From: Eopsaltria australis
Taxonomy: Eukaryota > Chordata > Aves > Passeriformes > Petroicidae
Length of the DNA: 64,000 nt
Assembly (NCBI GenBank): GCA_034509425.1
Contig: JAVTVJ010000344.1
Span: forward strand, 789,872-853,871
Direction of reading: 5' to 3'
Shown: in pieces, positions 35,617 to 49,442 of the stretch
Numbering within the stretch: the first letter of the stretch is position 1
Layout: every line of letters starts with the position of its first letter
The notes under the pieces: model-generated
Database searches by the model: none
The model's input: only the letters and a program-made list of their open reading frames with translations
Told to the model about the DNA's origin: nothing
Made by a program: the position numbers and the translations under genes

Positions 35617-35645
35617 AATAAAATCCTTTGCCAGCTTTAGTATGT
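35617..35645 (+). terminator. TLE1: Candidate distal TLE1 polyadenylation signal
   Basis: AATAAA (35617-35622) followed after about 18 nt by a GT-rich stretch (tatgtatattttgtatatgtg), the usual arrangement of a vertebrate cleavage/polyadenylation site. It is on the TLE1 sense strand, 3.4 kb after the stop codon. Use is not shown. Confidence 0.4.
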
Positions 35646-36590
35646 ATATTTTGTATATGTGCACTTGGCATAACCCTTCATAAATCAATTGTGCAGAAAG
35701 TAATGATATCATTCCACACAATGTATTTGTCTATGTGTCAGACTGTCTTTTTGATTATAATTCCAAGCAATGATAGTTCCCCTTGTTAGTCCACAAGTCA
35801 CTGGTACCTGAGAAAGAATTTTCATCTGCATTAGTTCTTTATAACTCATTCAGCATTTCAAAGGCTTTTGTTCCTTTAAGGGAAAGAGGGAGCACTAAAT
35901 TAATATTATTTTAATAGACTGTTGTAACAAGTGTTATTTTTTAATATAAACATCAATGTTGAATCTGTCATCTAGTCTCATACATACTTCTGTGTATGAA
36001 TGATTGACCATAATTTTTGGGTTACATTTTTGCATTGGTGATACGAGTAGAATTTCAGAAGCTTCTAAGTTACTCAAGTAACTTTAACTGAGATTGACAA
36101 ATTGATGTTTGGTTTTGGTGTTTAATTCTTGATAGGGTTTTTTGTTTGTTTGTAATTTTGTGGAATGATTAGCCCACTTGTGAGCCTGTGGGATTATGTA
36201 GTGTAGTTAGAATAATCTTTCATATTTTTTATTATGTTGGTGCAATTTTGAGTTGATGGGGAAATTCCACCATTCTGTTAATTAAGAATGGTGGATTTTG
36301 AAGTTTTTGGGCTAAGGAGGAGTACTGACTTCTGATTTCGCACTACTGATAAAGTATTTACCCCTCAAATCACTTCACTGGAGAATCTGGACTGACCCCA
36401 ACTCTGCTGATTTTATTTTTTTTCTCCTACCACAAGAAAGAATTTGAGAATGTAGGTCCATGTAAGACTTCAGTCATACTGTCCTGTCAGACAGATATAC
36501 TTTGTTACATAATGGGGAAGGTGAAGCAACTCAGAGTTGAACCTGACAAACACCAGAATGCAAGAGAATTCATGGCAGGAAATTCATGGA
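35646..36590. other. Intergenic sequence with one strong hairpin
   Basis: AT-rich non-coding DNA after the likely end of TLE1. The only notable structure is the 11-bp inverted repeat at 36266-36295. Confidence 0.6.
36266..36295. repeat. Perfect 11-bp inverted repeat with 8-nt loop
   Basis: tccaccattct and agaatggtgga flank the loop gttaatta. The arms are exact complements. The loop contains the homeodomain-type core TAATTA. The unit may be a chance hairpin or a remnant of a small inverted-repeat element. Confidence 0.85.
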
Positions 36591-37190
36591 CAGAATCACT
36601 TAGGTTAGAAAAGCCCTCCAAGTTCATCTAGTCCAACCTTTGACTGAACATCACATGCAAACTAAACCTTAGCATTATGTGCTGCATCCACTAATTTCTT
36701 GAACTCCTGTGGGATGGGGGACTGCCATCTCCCTGGGCAGCCTGCTCCAATGCTTGACAGCTTTTTCCGTGAGAAAATTCCGTCTGAAGTCCAACCTGAA
36801 CCTCCCCTGGCTCAGCTTGAAACTGTGTCCTCTTGTCCTGTGGCTGAGAGGAGAGGCCAACTGACACCCAGCTTGTTAAAACCTCATTTCAGGGAGTTGT
36901 AGAGTAATGAGCTCTCCCCTGAGCCCTTTCTCCAGGCTAAACAATCCCAGCTCCCTCAGCCACTCCTTAAAAGACTTGGGCTCCACACCCTTCACCACCT
37001 CCTTTGCCCTTCTCTGGACACACCTCAATGTCCTTGTCATGAGAGGCCTGAAACTGAACACAGGATTTGAGGTGCAGCCTTTCCAGTGACAAGGACAGGG
37101 AAAATCCCTTCCCTGGTCCTGCTGGCCATACCATTGCTGACACAAGCCAGGACACCATTGGCCGTCTCAGCCACCGAGTCACTCTGCAGG
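36591..37190 (-). mobile_element. CR1 LINE fragment, 5' truncated
   Basis: The plus strand starts cagaatcacttaggttagaa...tccaagttcatctagtccaa, the reverse complement of an avian CR1 3' end, so the element lies on the minus strand. Minus-strand frames encode the C-terminal part of the CR1 reverse transcriptase polyprotein, split by frameshifts: [20 protein letters not shown] and LREL.LFSLEKG around 36876-37145, then [20 protein letters not shown] with LPREM around 36675-36860. About 0.6 kb remain of an element several kb long. It cannot be active. Confidence 0.92.
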
Positions 37191-40100
37191 GCAAGGGAGA
37201 ACATAGAAACACATATGTTTTAGGTGCAATCTAACATGCAATCTAGGCAATTCACCTAGAATGAGATTTCAGTGTGCAAGTTCACTGACTTTTGTTTCTC
37301 TGTAAAGTTGTTCAAATGTTTCTGCATAGTTATTGAGGGACACTTGAGCTGTGTGTTTGAACTGGAAGTGGACATTCCTTTGATATCCATGAATATATAA
37401 TCATCTCATCTTAAGAGGAAGGGGAGTTAAATCACAGCCAGTTCTCAACATTTACCATTACCTTTTATTTCTGTAGCTCAAGATCTGCTTCCAAGCAATT
37501 GATAATCCCATTTTCAGCAACATGCTCCCAAATGTCCCGTTGCAGCTTAAGTGCTTAGTGCAGTGTGGTAGATTTTGCTTGGGAAACCAGACATACAAGA
37601 ACCGGGTGCTTGAAAAATCTGCTCTATGGGTCTATCTTACTGACATTTCTGAGAAATTAACACAGAATTTCTGCTCAGCTATATAGGAGAGCTCAAACAG
37701 CCACTGAAACATTTTCTAAATCAGCAAAAAGTGTGTTTTGAACACATTTTAAGCACATGGGTGGGCTTGGGTTTCTTTTTGGTTTGGTTTGGTTTGTGTT
37801 TTTTTACTATTCTGTGTTGATTTTTTTTTCTTCTGACATAAAAAAGTATAATTGAATACAACAAGAAAACATGAAGGAAAATCAGAAGAATGAATAATAG
37901 TCTTCTGAGGGCAGAATGTTGTTGAAGATGCTGTATCTCAAAGCAAAGAACCTACTGCTTCTGTGATACATTAATTCTTGAGAGAACTGGATTTCTATTT
38001 CCTTGAGGCTAAAGTAATGCTCAGAAAACTGAATACCAAAAAATTTCTCTTGCGGGGACAAATTTTAGTTATCATTTTCAAATCTGAGCAGGGTTTTTTG
38101 TGAGGTTTGGGTTGTTTGGTGTTTTTTTCCCATATTTCTTAGATCTGGGTCTCACAGTTCTCTCCGAGAAGCTGAACAACAGTCCGTGTCCTTTCTGGCT
38201 CTACGCTCTACCAAGCGTTAGTAAGAATTCAGTTGCTTGTTGATGATACATAGAATACAGGAAAATCTGATTGAATATTTTAGTGGATAGCTGCATAATT
38301 ATATTGGGCAGTGTCTGCTGTAATGATTTCCCTTACTAAAGCAAGCTCTCAGAGATAAGATAGCTGCATTATTCTACACTCATACTTTTATTGTTTATGG
38401 AATTCCTGGTTTGGCGTAGTTGACTCTTCCTAGAAAAATTCTGTGGTGGCTTCTGAGGTAAAACTTAAAATTATGAGATGTTTCCTCTCCTATAATTTTG
38501 TGTGTGATTTTGCCCATATTTTTGTAAGGTTATGTTGATTCATAGAAGAGATGCTGCAAGGAACACTAGACATTTCTATTTGTACAACTTGGCAAGGAAT
38601 GCCTTTGCTATGTTCACAGCACAAAGGTATAGTATCTCTCAAACCCTGTTTCTATCTGTTTTCTGCCAAAAATGAATTTGAGGTGAAGATAACACATAGT
38701 CTGAAGACTAAGTAATCAAACATACTGTTATCATTATCCCTTTTGTATACTCTGTCATTAACAAAGAAAATGGAGATGATAGCCTGTAACTGCAAACAAT
38801 AAATTCTGTTTTTCCTTCGAGCACTGATTTTTAATGGCAGTTTAAAGAAGTTAACAAGCAGAATGAAGGGGTCATAAATGAAAGTTAACCCATAGCAGTT
38901 GGAAACTTAGAAATCCTTGTTACTTTCCTGGTAGTGAGCCTAATTTGTTAAAAATAAAGTCCATCTGCTCATTTCACAGTCTTTGTCACACTTTCTTCAG
39001 TGATCCACAGTGGAGTACCCCCTTACTTTAAAAATTGGCTGCAATTATGATAAGTTAATAACTCTTATTTTGTGGTTTGCTGTAGCACAAAATTTTGCAG
39101 ACCAACAAAGATGCTCTTTATTCTTAAAAAATAGTCAACTGTTGGGTTTTTTTTGCAGTCGGACAAATTTTTTTTAAAATTAGATTTGAAGTAAATATAC
39201 AATCTGATGGCCTTGCAAATTCAAAATGTTTTCTAATTGTTGATGAATCAGCCAAACACAGCTGTTAAGTATGTAAATGTCCTTAATGTCAGCCAGGTAT
39301 TTGCTTAGCATGCCATGCATGCAACAAAACTTTGCAGTGATTCAACTTTTGTGGCCACATTAAATTTCCTTACTGGAATAAGTTTCCTTTTTCATACAGA
39401 AATCAGTTTACTACTATGCTCCTTTGTGTTTCCTCCCGAATATACATTACATCTCTAGAGATGTTTTAATGAGTTATGCATACATAATGCTTCTAACTTT
39501 TCTCTGTCTTTCTGATTGTTAATTATGTGAGATGTGTATTTCTGACAGCAGTTGAGTGAATATTCACAAATATATGGTATAATTGAATTTTTGAATGTGT
39601 ACTTCAAGAAGTTTATAGACTTGTATAGATAAATCATTGATTTTCATTTGTCAAATTCAAGATTTTCAAGTTCTGATACTCTTGTATTTTTATCAGTGAA
39701 TCTGTTTAAGGAAATTCTTCTGGATTTTGAATGGTTTTCATAGCTTTTTAAATTTGTTTATGTAGATACTCCTCTTTGTTGAGTACAAGTTATTGACCTG
39801 GTATTCTATTTATAATACTTCCTGATTCTTCAGTATTTTATCTAGCTGTAACTTATTAAAAACCACAAATATGAAATGGGGATATTAATGACAAGTGGTT
39901 TAAATGTGAGAGTTTCAAAATGCATGTTAGAATATTTCAACAGTTTGTTCACTGTAATTTTACATTTTTTCATTACTTAAGTAATTAAAAAAAATCCTTA
40001 GGGTTGAATTATAGTAAAATTTTATACATCTCAGTACTGATTTTGTCTCCCAGTGGACAGCAATAATTTAGATGGGATTGTTTTTACTCTACCTAATTTA

Positions 40101-43100
40101 TTCTTGGGCAGGGGGGAGGAGAAAAATATTAACCTTGCAAATTTTGCTAATTATAATGATTTCATTACTGTTGTTAATTGTTTTTAATAACCTCCATGCC
40201 TTCAGAAATTCTTTTCTTCTATATTTTGAAGAAAACATACAGATATACAGGGTTCTGTAATAGAATGTGTTTACAGTATTTATCCCCTGGGTTAGCTGTA
40301 ACAGTAAGGGGAGGTACAGTGACAGATACCACTTGCAATAGTTGCTAGTGCTATGTGCCTTTGAATAATTTTTTTTAGTTATTAAATTTTTTTGTAATCT
40401 TAGGTGGGGTGAGCAGCTTTAAATCAGTTTCATTTCTATCAAAGTGGATGTGATAAGACATTCTTAGAGCTTTACTAGTCTTACTAATTTTAAATTGTTG
40501 CATGGGTGGTTTTGAACTGATTTGACTGTTCAGGTTAACTTCTTAGGTTTCAAAATCTGCTAGAGTAGAGGGAGAATTTACCAGTTATATTTGGGGGTTT
40601 TTTATTGCTTTCACTTTGTACAATATATGATCAGTGGGACTTCCTTACCACCGTAGGTATGCTCACAGTTTTAATGTTCCCATAGTTTGCTCCATCTGTT
40701 TCATTTGAATTTAGCTTACAAATTAATCCCTTTCCATAGGTGTCTGCTTTGTACCTTAACAAGTATGAAAATAATCAAAATATCACTGTTTGACAGACAC
40801 ACTGTATATTTCTCGGTTTCTGAGTGTGGATAGTGTTTAGCAGGGCTTGTCTAGTTAAAAGGCAGTTAAAATGGTAATCACACATGATCTGTGTCTAACT
40901 GTCGTTCGTAGAAAAGGTGCAACAAAGTGATATGTGGTGATAACAATTCAGAAAGAAAAGAATATGAAATTCAGATAGCAGCTTGAACGATTTGCTGTTA
41001 GCATGGGGCCCAATAACACTACAAAGCTATAAACTCTGTCTTTCTAGATTGCCCAGTTAGGTGGCAGAGATGCAATTTGTCTTTTCTGAAGCCGCCTGCT
41101 GCTAGCTAGCTCCATCTCCTGTCACAGCCTATTAGCTCCCCAAGAAAATTGGTGGGAAATTGCCTGCAGATTGTAGGAAATTGCATCTCCAGGCCCTGGA
41201 AAAAATGTAGGATAGCACAACACTGATCCTCCCAGAGCAGCTATTAATACAGCAAAAGCTGACCTTTGGCATGGTGTGAAACGACTTTGCTGAATAAAGA
41301 CTGTATTATGTGTGGTTGAAGGAGGGAAGGAATTATTATCCTAGCTATGCTTGTAGTCAGCCTGTTCCAGGAAGCTGAAGCATTAGTGGTAGGTTTTGCT
41401 GCCTCCAGCTCATTCCCATTGGAAGGTGGGAGAGATGTTGGAGCCTTATACAAAAATTTTGTTGTACAGATAGGCAAAAAGCCCATTATGTATTTAGATG
41501 ATGTTAGTACATATGAAATTCAAAGGTTTAGTGACAAAGCTGAAAGTTAATATATGAAGCTAATGGCAAAAAAATTAATGGGTGCCTCTGCTTAGTCGAG
41601 TCTTGGTCAGATTAGGAACAACTTTTTGACTATTTCATTTTATTTGTATATACGTATTATACATTCGGTTTTGGAGCAGTTACCGTGAAAAGGAACTAGT
41701 TTGTTCTGTAACTGTGAACTGTAAAAAGTCATGGGATACACATTACTTATCATAGATTTTAGCATTAAATTCCTTTCTGCTATGAAGCTCACTTCTGTCA
41801 TGTTTAAACCAATCCCCATGTGTTCTTTATGGTGTGATATACAATGAGTTTCATCCTCTGTCATTTCTACTATAGCTACCTTTCTAATTTTGTACTTTAC
41901 CTCAGTTTTATAGGGCCTTTCAATAAAAGACTCAACTTTTCTGTGAATCCTGAGAGAAGGCGTACGTAGAGTTAGTTTGCAACATAAAAATAAATGCCAG
42001 CATTTTCTCTGAGCTTGCAATTACTTAGTTGATTCAAAACCTCCTGAGGAAGATGTGGTTGTGAATAAGAATAGTGTATTGATCAAAAGCGAGTATGAGG
42101 AGGGCAGCAGCAGCAGGGAAAAAGTCATTTTGCAATCAAGAGCATTGCTGTTTTCAAACTCAGACAAGATCTCTTGGTAACTGGCAGCTGCCCAGGGATC
42201 TAAGTGAAACCAATAGGTTCATTTCCTGTTGTATTAGTGTCCACTGTTGTAAATGAGCTAACAGGGCTTATGAACACTCACACAGCTGATTAGAGAAAAT
42301 TAGTGGCCTGCTTTATGGAGCTGAGGCAGAGGCAGCAGGGCAAAAAAGGTATTGTGCATAGTTCAAAGCACAGCTGAAGGGGATCAAGAGAATTTCATGT
42401 TGTGGGGCTCTCTGGACCACTGCTTTGAATTCTTGTGATCATGAATGCACACATATGTCAGTCTGAAATGCTAATTCGTTGAGGCATTGTCTTTCTAAAT
42501 TAGTTATAGCACCTTTTATGGAAGTTATGCAGTTTAGTGCTATGTGTCTTGTAAAACACAAATACAGGAGCAGAAGAGCTGTGGTGCTTGAGCCTTTATT
42601 CTGTATTTACAATAGCTGTTCATCTTCCAAGGTATTCCATATTAATTGCATTCTCAAAATAAACCTTGCCATTTAGTAACAAACTGGATTTTTTGTATAG
42701 TTCAATACATATATTGGATGAGCAAAGAACATTTAGAGGACACAGAAAATCTTCCCTGTTTAAAGGATACAGAAAATGTGCCCTGGCTAATCACTGAATT
42801 TGCCTTCTCTTGTAACAAACAGATGAACTAAACTGGGTGATACAGTATTCAAAATTTCATTTCTTCTGGCTGATGGCACTATGTGCACTGTTACCTGCAT
42901 GCACACTCTGAGGCCAAGCCTATTATTCCACACAGAGCAAGGAGGTAACAAATCATTCTGTGTGAAAAGCAGAAGCTTTCTTTTCATGAATTAAAAGCTG
43001 CAAGCTCTTGCTTTCTTATGGAAAGAACCAAAATTCAGACTGGGCTGTGAGGAATTTGGAGTGCACCAACGGCTGCTCTGGGCAGTTGGATGGTTTAAAA

Positions 43101-46100
43101 GAGAATTGGCAGGGGGGAAAAAACAACTCTTGGCAAACCAGTTCTCGGCCAATACTTAATGACTGGAAAAGATGTGCAAACCATAAATAGCACCCTTTAT
43201 CCTGTAACAATTGATGAGCTCCAGCAAAAGGCAGCACACTAAACTATGCTTTGCTTCCTTTTTCTGTAGTTAGTTCAAATAGAGTTTGTTGTCAATCTGA
43301 GTTCTGGTCTGTCCAGCTTTGGTCAGACCATGTTTTTCATAATGCATAATTACAGCCAATAACACATCAGGAAAGATCCAAGTTCTTTAATCAGCCTGAT
43401 TTTATTTTTTAATTATGCTTTCCTGGGTAATGCTTCTCACTTGCCACACTAGGAAAATGCAGCTTTTTTTACCCTTCTCTGTTAAAATTTCCATTATTCC
43501 AAGTGCAGAACCGTGAAATAGTTCTAACTTACTGCAGTATGCTGGTGAGCATTAAATTTTTTGCTAGAGTCATTTTTCCTAGGTGCAGCAAAAATTTTTA
43601 CCTATGATTTCTTTTTTCAACTATTCATGGTACCCAGAATCATATTCATGGTCATTCATTGAAACAGTTTACAACTTTTATCAAATTCTCCATAAATGGC
43701 TTCTACTGGGTGTTTAACTTTTATGAAACTATTGATTTGAGTATTCTATGATCATGTCCTTTCTCCTGCACCATGCCTTTCTGATACTCTACCTGAGAGT
43801 AAGCTGAGTCCCCACCATTTTCTCTTAAGAATCTGATACTGTGAAAAAAATTCAAAATTGTTTGGTCCATTTAGCAAAAAAAGCATTTGTTTCTATGAAC
43901 TCTCCCAATATTTTTATTTTATTTTATATTCTATCAAAGATTCATCTTTCTGTTATAAAAAGGCACTAAGAAGGCATATAGCATAACTACAGTCCTTCTA
44001 AATGTATTTCATGCTGGGATGGTGTGGGGGTAGGTTGAAGTAGGGGGGAGGGAATGAAGATGAAGAGCAAAGCCTCCCTTTTGAACCACTTGGACCATAA
44101 GTTGGGAGAGACCAGTGGCCTCCAAGATACGGCTAGCAAAGGTTTGGAGGAGCAGAAGTGCCATGTTGTGGTGCACCCACAGTAAAGTTGGGGATGAGGA
44201 AATGTAAACAACAGTGTGCACAGAGGGTGGTAGCTGTAGTTTGACCTCCATCTTGCTCAGGTAGCCCCAGTGCTGCTGGAGATAGTGCTGGGGCTGGAGT
44301 GCTGGGCAAGGAGCTGAGGGATGGGGAGCTGCAGGAAAGGGACCAGTGTTTGAGGCCTACTGGGGGAAGGGTTGCTGGGAGAAATTCAGGGAAGGAGAGT
44401 GTCAGCAGTGGGAAATTGGGACCAAAAGACTGTTCATTAATCCCTTATGGATGAGGATAACCCCCAACATTTCTAAATCAATGATTTACAGCCCTGTCAC
44501 CAAGTATTTTTAGGACTCTGGGTTTGACCAAGATGGTCCAGGGACAAGTGAAGAAAAAGACCTGGAGTGAAGGGGTTTATGGGACGACACCAAGTCCTTG
44601 GCTGGTCATGGCTGCTTCCACTTGGGGGGTGTCCACTAATTTAATAGTGATCTTCTCATCTCCCTCACCTCCCTGCAGCCAGCTGCCCTGCAGTGGATTC
44701 AAAGCACCTGAGGGGAAGGAATTGCACACCCTGGCTCTGCTGCTTTTCTCCAGGCAGGGTGAGGGACTTTATCTGGGGCTTGTTTACTAGAAAAGAAAGT
44801 AACTGTGGATTGGAATAGAACATTGTTTTTCTGCAAGCAGGGAAGATTTTTTCCATTTACAGAAGAAATGGGGATATATTAGAAATAGCACACTTGAGCA
44901 GCAACGAAGATGCAACACCAAAAAGGTAAGCCAAGACTTTACCTGATTGAAAATATTTGGGTGGAATATTACATTTGTGTTGAACCAAATACAGCAAAGC
45001 TGGAACACACTGTTGGTTGTTCTGAGTTTTTCTTAACACCCTCAGGAAAGACAGCAGTGGAAGAGCAAATAACCGAGCAAATGTTTGTAAAGTGTTTGGT
45101 AAGTTCCTGAGAAATGGTCTTATCCAACCAGGCAAAGGCTACCTGGTTAAGTATAATGTGCTTTTGGCAGAGATTTCAGCATTCTCATTTGAGACAGCTT
45201 TGTGTGCAATCGTTCTAATGAAAATAGGCCGTATGTAAGCAGCATCAGAGGTCCTTCTCTCTGCTTCCAGGAAAACATCTTACTTATAAGGAATTTCACC
45301 TTCCTGTTCAGGAATACAACATTCAGAAAAGACTGAAAATGCCCAGTGCAAGTATGTTGATTATTAACTCTAGATCAGCCAAGCTGGAGACTTTGGAATT
45401 GGATATAGAGTAAGAAACAGATGAGGCATTTGCCCAGATGAAGGCTCTGCCTTTTTTAGCATGATATAACTACAGTATGACATTACAAGTTCCTGGTTTG
45501 AAACTAATATAGGCCCATGTCACAAAGTGCTGAACATGGTATGGCATTTACCTAAAAAAAAAATCCTTTGGTAATCTTGAAAATTCTTTGCTCTCTAATT
45601 TTTTGAAATCTAGCAAATAAGACAGAAGATCACAGGTATTGTTCAAAATCATTGTTGCTTTTCTAGGTCTGTTACCATAGAAATCCTTAAAAGTGGGTTT
45701 TATATTTATGTGAGTTGTTATTCTCATGTGTAGTAACAGAATAGTGTTCTGCCATGTTGCCTTGAAATGTTCCACAATGTGTACTATAGCAGTGTCTTCC
45801 CCACTACACTGCTTTTAAAAGTCAAAGACTTATAATAGCAATTTCCCATGCTTTCATCCAAAGCCTGAAAATATGCCTCAAGCAAGACGTTCAATCAAAA
45901 GGAAAACATTGCCAGCTATTTGACTGTCTGTCCAGCTCCTTGGGAGGTAGCTTGCTGCTACACCAATGTGAAGAAATTCATATTACAAAAGCAAAATGAA
46001 AGAAAACAGAAATTTAACAATAAGAGCAGCTTCAGCTCTGAGCAATTGTCTGAGTATCCCACAGCAATCAAGTTTTCCCTTCTAGAAGAACAGCTTTAAT

Positions 46101-49100
46101 TTGATCTTACTCTCACTGATTTATATTCTGCTTCAGTTTTGAGCTTTCACTAATTTATTTTCTTCTTCAATTTTGAGATTTTTAAAGGAAGTGTTTCCTT
46201 TTTACAGTGTCTCTAATTGGAGATTTGAAAGACCTTCCTAACATCTGTAACTCTTCTACTCTTTTTCCCTCCTTGATGTTTGTTTGTTTTGGGGCTTGCA
46301 CATAAGCAAATACCCAGTCCTGTGGAATCCATGTGGTTGAGTGGGTTGGGCTGCTGGACTGTTCTGCATGAATGGGTAAATTAGGAATAACCTCTTCAGA
46401 TGAAACTAGTTAAAAATGGTTTTAAATCTCAATCTGCTGGGTGTTGGCACCTTAGGAGGCCACAGTGGGTAGTATCTAGTTGTGTTGGCAGAAGTAGCTT
46501 TTTTGTCATTTCTGCTAGCTTTGCAATGAATGTCATTTTGTGCAATCAATATGTGCTTGATTTCCTGCTGTGGGTGGAGGGAGGTCATCTCATAACTACC
46601 AATTCTGGCATCCAGAGGGAAATTTATTGGGAAAAAGCCACAACAAAACCACCACAACCAAACAACTGACTGGAAAAAAGCCTTTCTCTTTAGACCTACT
46701 TGCTCCACCAAAGGGAGGATGACACATTCACAGCCACTGTAAGTCTCCTCTATTATACATCTATGTGAGTCTTTACTAAAATCCAGATAATTTTCAGCCA
46801 ATTCTTTCATATTTGTCCCATGAATCTACCACATTTATTTAGTGAAGGCTTCTACCTTCATATATTGTTCTTGCTCCCTAGTGTCTATTCATTACTTCAC
46901 TAAAACCAAGGAAGAAACATAATCCTTATGCTGACATTTATCTTAAAGGCTTCTCACCTCCTGCCAGCTCCTTTTCAAAGCTGAGTTGCTTAAGACCTGT
47001 CCAGTTTGATTTTGCTTAACTCTGAGAATAGAGAAACCATACGTTTTCTGGACAACATGTTTCAGTGCCTGGATATTAATATTATGGCTTCTCAGGTTTT
47101 TGGGGAGGATTTTTTGTTTGGTTGATTTTTAGATTTGGTTTATTTTTTGGGGGGTGGGGTTGTTGTTTTTTGTTTGTTTGTTTGTTTTGTTTGTTTTAGT
47201 AAAGTTGTTGGAATAAGGACTGCTGCCTCTTTTCCATTTGCTGTGCAAACCAGAGAACTGTGCCTTGTCCTGTCTGGCAGAAATAGTTTGATGGGAAAAG
47301 TGATTTGTAGACTGTTCTTTCTCTCAAGTAGGGGGAAAAAATGGTAATTTTAACTCCTCCATGATTATGACTCAGTCTTGAGTGGGCTGTAGAATCATGT
47401 CATGTTTTTTTCCCCTTTCGATATATGAAGAAGGAATTTTTATCTTAAAAATGCCATTATGGTTTCCATCCCTGAGAACTGTTGAAACTCTTCTGTATAT
47501 AAATCACTTCCTCCCATGCAGCAGCTGAGATGGCTTTACCTTTACTTCAAACACAGCACTTGCATGCAGCACTGACTTTATGGAGAAGGACTTACTCTAG
47601 GGTGAACTGCAAAAGTACTAGAAAGTTCTTATTGTGCTCAAGTTGTCTTAAAAGGACTTTGTATAACTTGAACAGCCACAGGAACATTGAAATTAATTTG
47701 AAACACTGGAATGCACTTGGCTAGTGGTAATAATACAAAGTGTGGATTCAAAAGGACAGCAGTCTTTTCATGGTCGTCTTCCTCTGGGCATGCTTAATGG
47801 AGAAGACCTGGGAGTACTCAGCTGTGCTGTTGGTGCTGCCAGATATGCACGTGTCAAAGATGCAGTGTGATGGACCAGAGGAGATCCTAAGAGGGCTTCT
47901 TTTCTGCTCCGTATTCAGCTATTTGTAGCCTCAGCTATCTTAAAATCCATCGTGTTCTTATCCAATTAGACACCATGTACTCTACAATGCATTGAGAGGT
48001 ACAGATTATGTTTGCTAGTTGCCAAGTGTAAGTTAAAGTTCCTGTGATTCTGTGATACAGAACACTGTAATTCCAGTGTAATAAGCATAGAAAGAAAACT
48101 ATGTGCAGATATTGGTGGTCACATAAAATGTGGCCTTACCAGATAAAACACTGAATAATGTGGCTTGCAGACACAGGTGAACAAATTGCTCCAGGAGATT
48201 CAAGGTTCACTGCAGTGCAAACAGAAATTGAGGCGACCTGTTCTGTGTTCTCAAGTCATAGTAAATACATTCTTCTTGCTACTGCTTACTTTTTGCTGGG
48301 TCAGGTATTTTAATACACTATGGGATTCCCTCTTTGGGAGAAATTCCAAGTCTCAACTTCCTGTCTTTCAAACAGGATTTCTTTTTGTTATCCTTGAAAA
48401 GTTTAATTTAAGTATGTTTGAAACTTCAATCTTTGTTTAAGGAAATGGTTGTAAAGGTCTTTGGTTTAGCAACTGGCAGATTTATCTCCAAGTTCCAGGA
48501 GGAGAAAATTTAAAAGCTTTTAGAGAGATGAGCCTGACCTAGGTATCAGTTGTATATAATTTTGTTGTGCTTTGTGGAGAGCAAGTACATTGTGCTGAAT
48601 GGCGAATTGAGCTACTTCACTAGCTGTTGAACACTTTCTTCTACCTCAGGATTTCTTATGTGCTGTCTGTGTGCTTTTATTTGTTGGTTTCTGCATTGTT
48701 GTTTGCTAATCCTAATATAACAAATATAGCTTGTCCATTCCTCCTTTCAGGTGAGTAGGGATAAAAAGTGGAACATCCATCTACCTTGAAGAGAATGGAG
48801 AAGGAGTGATAAATTCAAACAAGTTTTTCTGTACTAGTCATATTTTGCACTCCTAGGAGCTCATGAATAACATAGATCTTATGGGCAGGTACTAATTTTG
48901 TGTGTCTGTGCATGTGTGTGCAAAATACTCATTTTAGACACTAATGGTCTGGTGCACTGACTTGGGTGTCTGTAGATGCTATTTTCTGAGTGTGTGTTAT
49001 GACACCACGACAAGAAAGAGCAACAGTAGTGGCTGTCTTAAGGAAAGGAAGCTGCTAAATGAGGCTTTCCTTGTTTGTCATTTGTCATGATGATTACCAT

Positions 49101-49442
49101 TCAATTACACAACTTTGGAGCAGGTACCAGCAGGCTTTCAAAAGAGCCATGGAGCCTATCACAGATTACTGCTGTGCCAAAAATGATGTTGCTAGTCATA
49201 TACGTGGGACTGGAGGAAGAAAAATACTCAGCAATCTGCCGTAACTTAATCCAGATGGTCAAGTTTATGTTTTCTTTAAAATGCAAACTGTCTCCAGTGA
49301 ATTCATTAGAACCATATTGTAGCTTTCTTTTCTAGTATAATTTTAGCAGCTAGGTTAAAAAGCCTAGGTCTGCCAAGCTAATCTCAAGTGCCTGATTATT
49401 TTATTTTTGAAGGATTTAAACCATTCAACTAATTTTTTTCTG
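37191..49442. other. Intergenic DNA, 12.3 kb, no gene recognised
   Basis: AT-rich, non-coding. T/G low-complexity tracts occur near 37778-37804 and 47144-47200. Open frames of up to about 130 codons (41640-42020 and 46406-46810, both minus) have no recognisable domains. Two blocks look less random than their surroundings: about 40900-42350 (motif-dense) and about 44000-44780 (richer in G). Neither matches a repeat family I recognise. Confidence 0.55.
47144..47200. repeat. T/G simple-repeat tract (TTTG)n-like
   Basis: A G-rich start (ttggggggtggggttg) runs into repeated tttg units (tgtttgtttgtttgttttg). Simple sequence repeat; similar shorter tracts occur at about 30505, 37778, 50399 and 51167. 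Confidence 0.85.

Larger units (their letters stand above)
32233..35645 (+). other. TLE1: TLE1 3' untranslated region (end uncertain)
   Basis: AT-rich non-coding sequence follows the stop. Two PUF (Pumilio) consensus sites TGTAAATA lie at 32704-32711 and 33006-33013. No AATAAA occurs in the first 2.4 kb after the stop; a weaker AGTAAA variant is at 32727-32732. AATAAA hexamers occur at 34660 and 34680 (in a duplicated 20-bp unit) and at 35617-35622. The last has a good GT-rich element downstream, so the 3' UTR may run to about 35,640. Earlier ends are equally possible. Confidence 0.45.

Noticed and set aside
41640..42020. 126-codon minus-strand open frame
   Set aside because: No domain, no splice or promoter context; kept only as part of a low-confidence regulatory block.
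46406..46810. 134-codon minus-strand open frame
   Set aside because: No recognisable family and no codon structure suggesting a gene.
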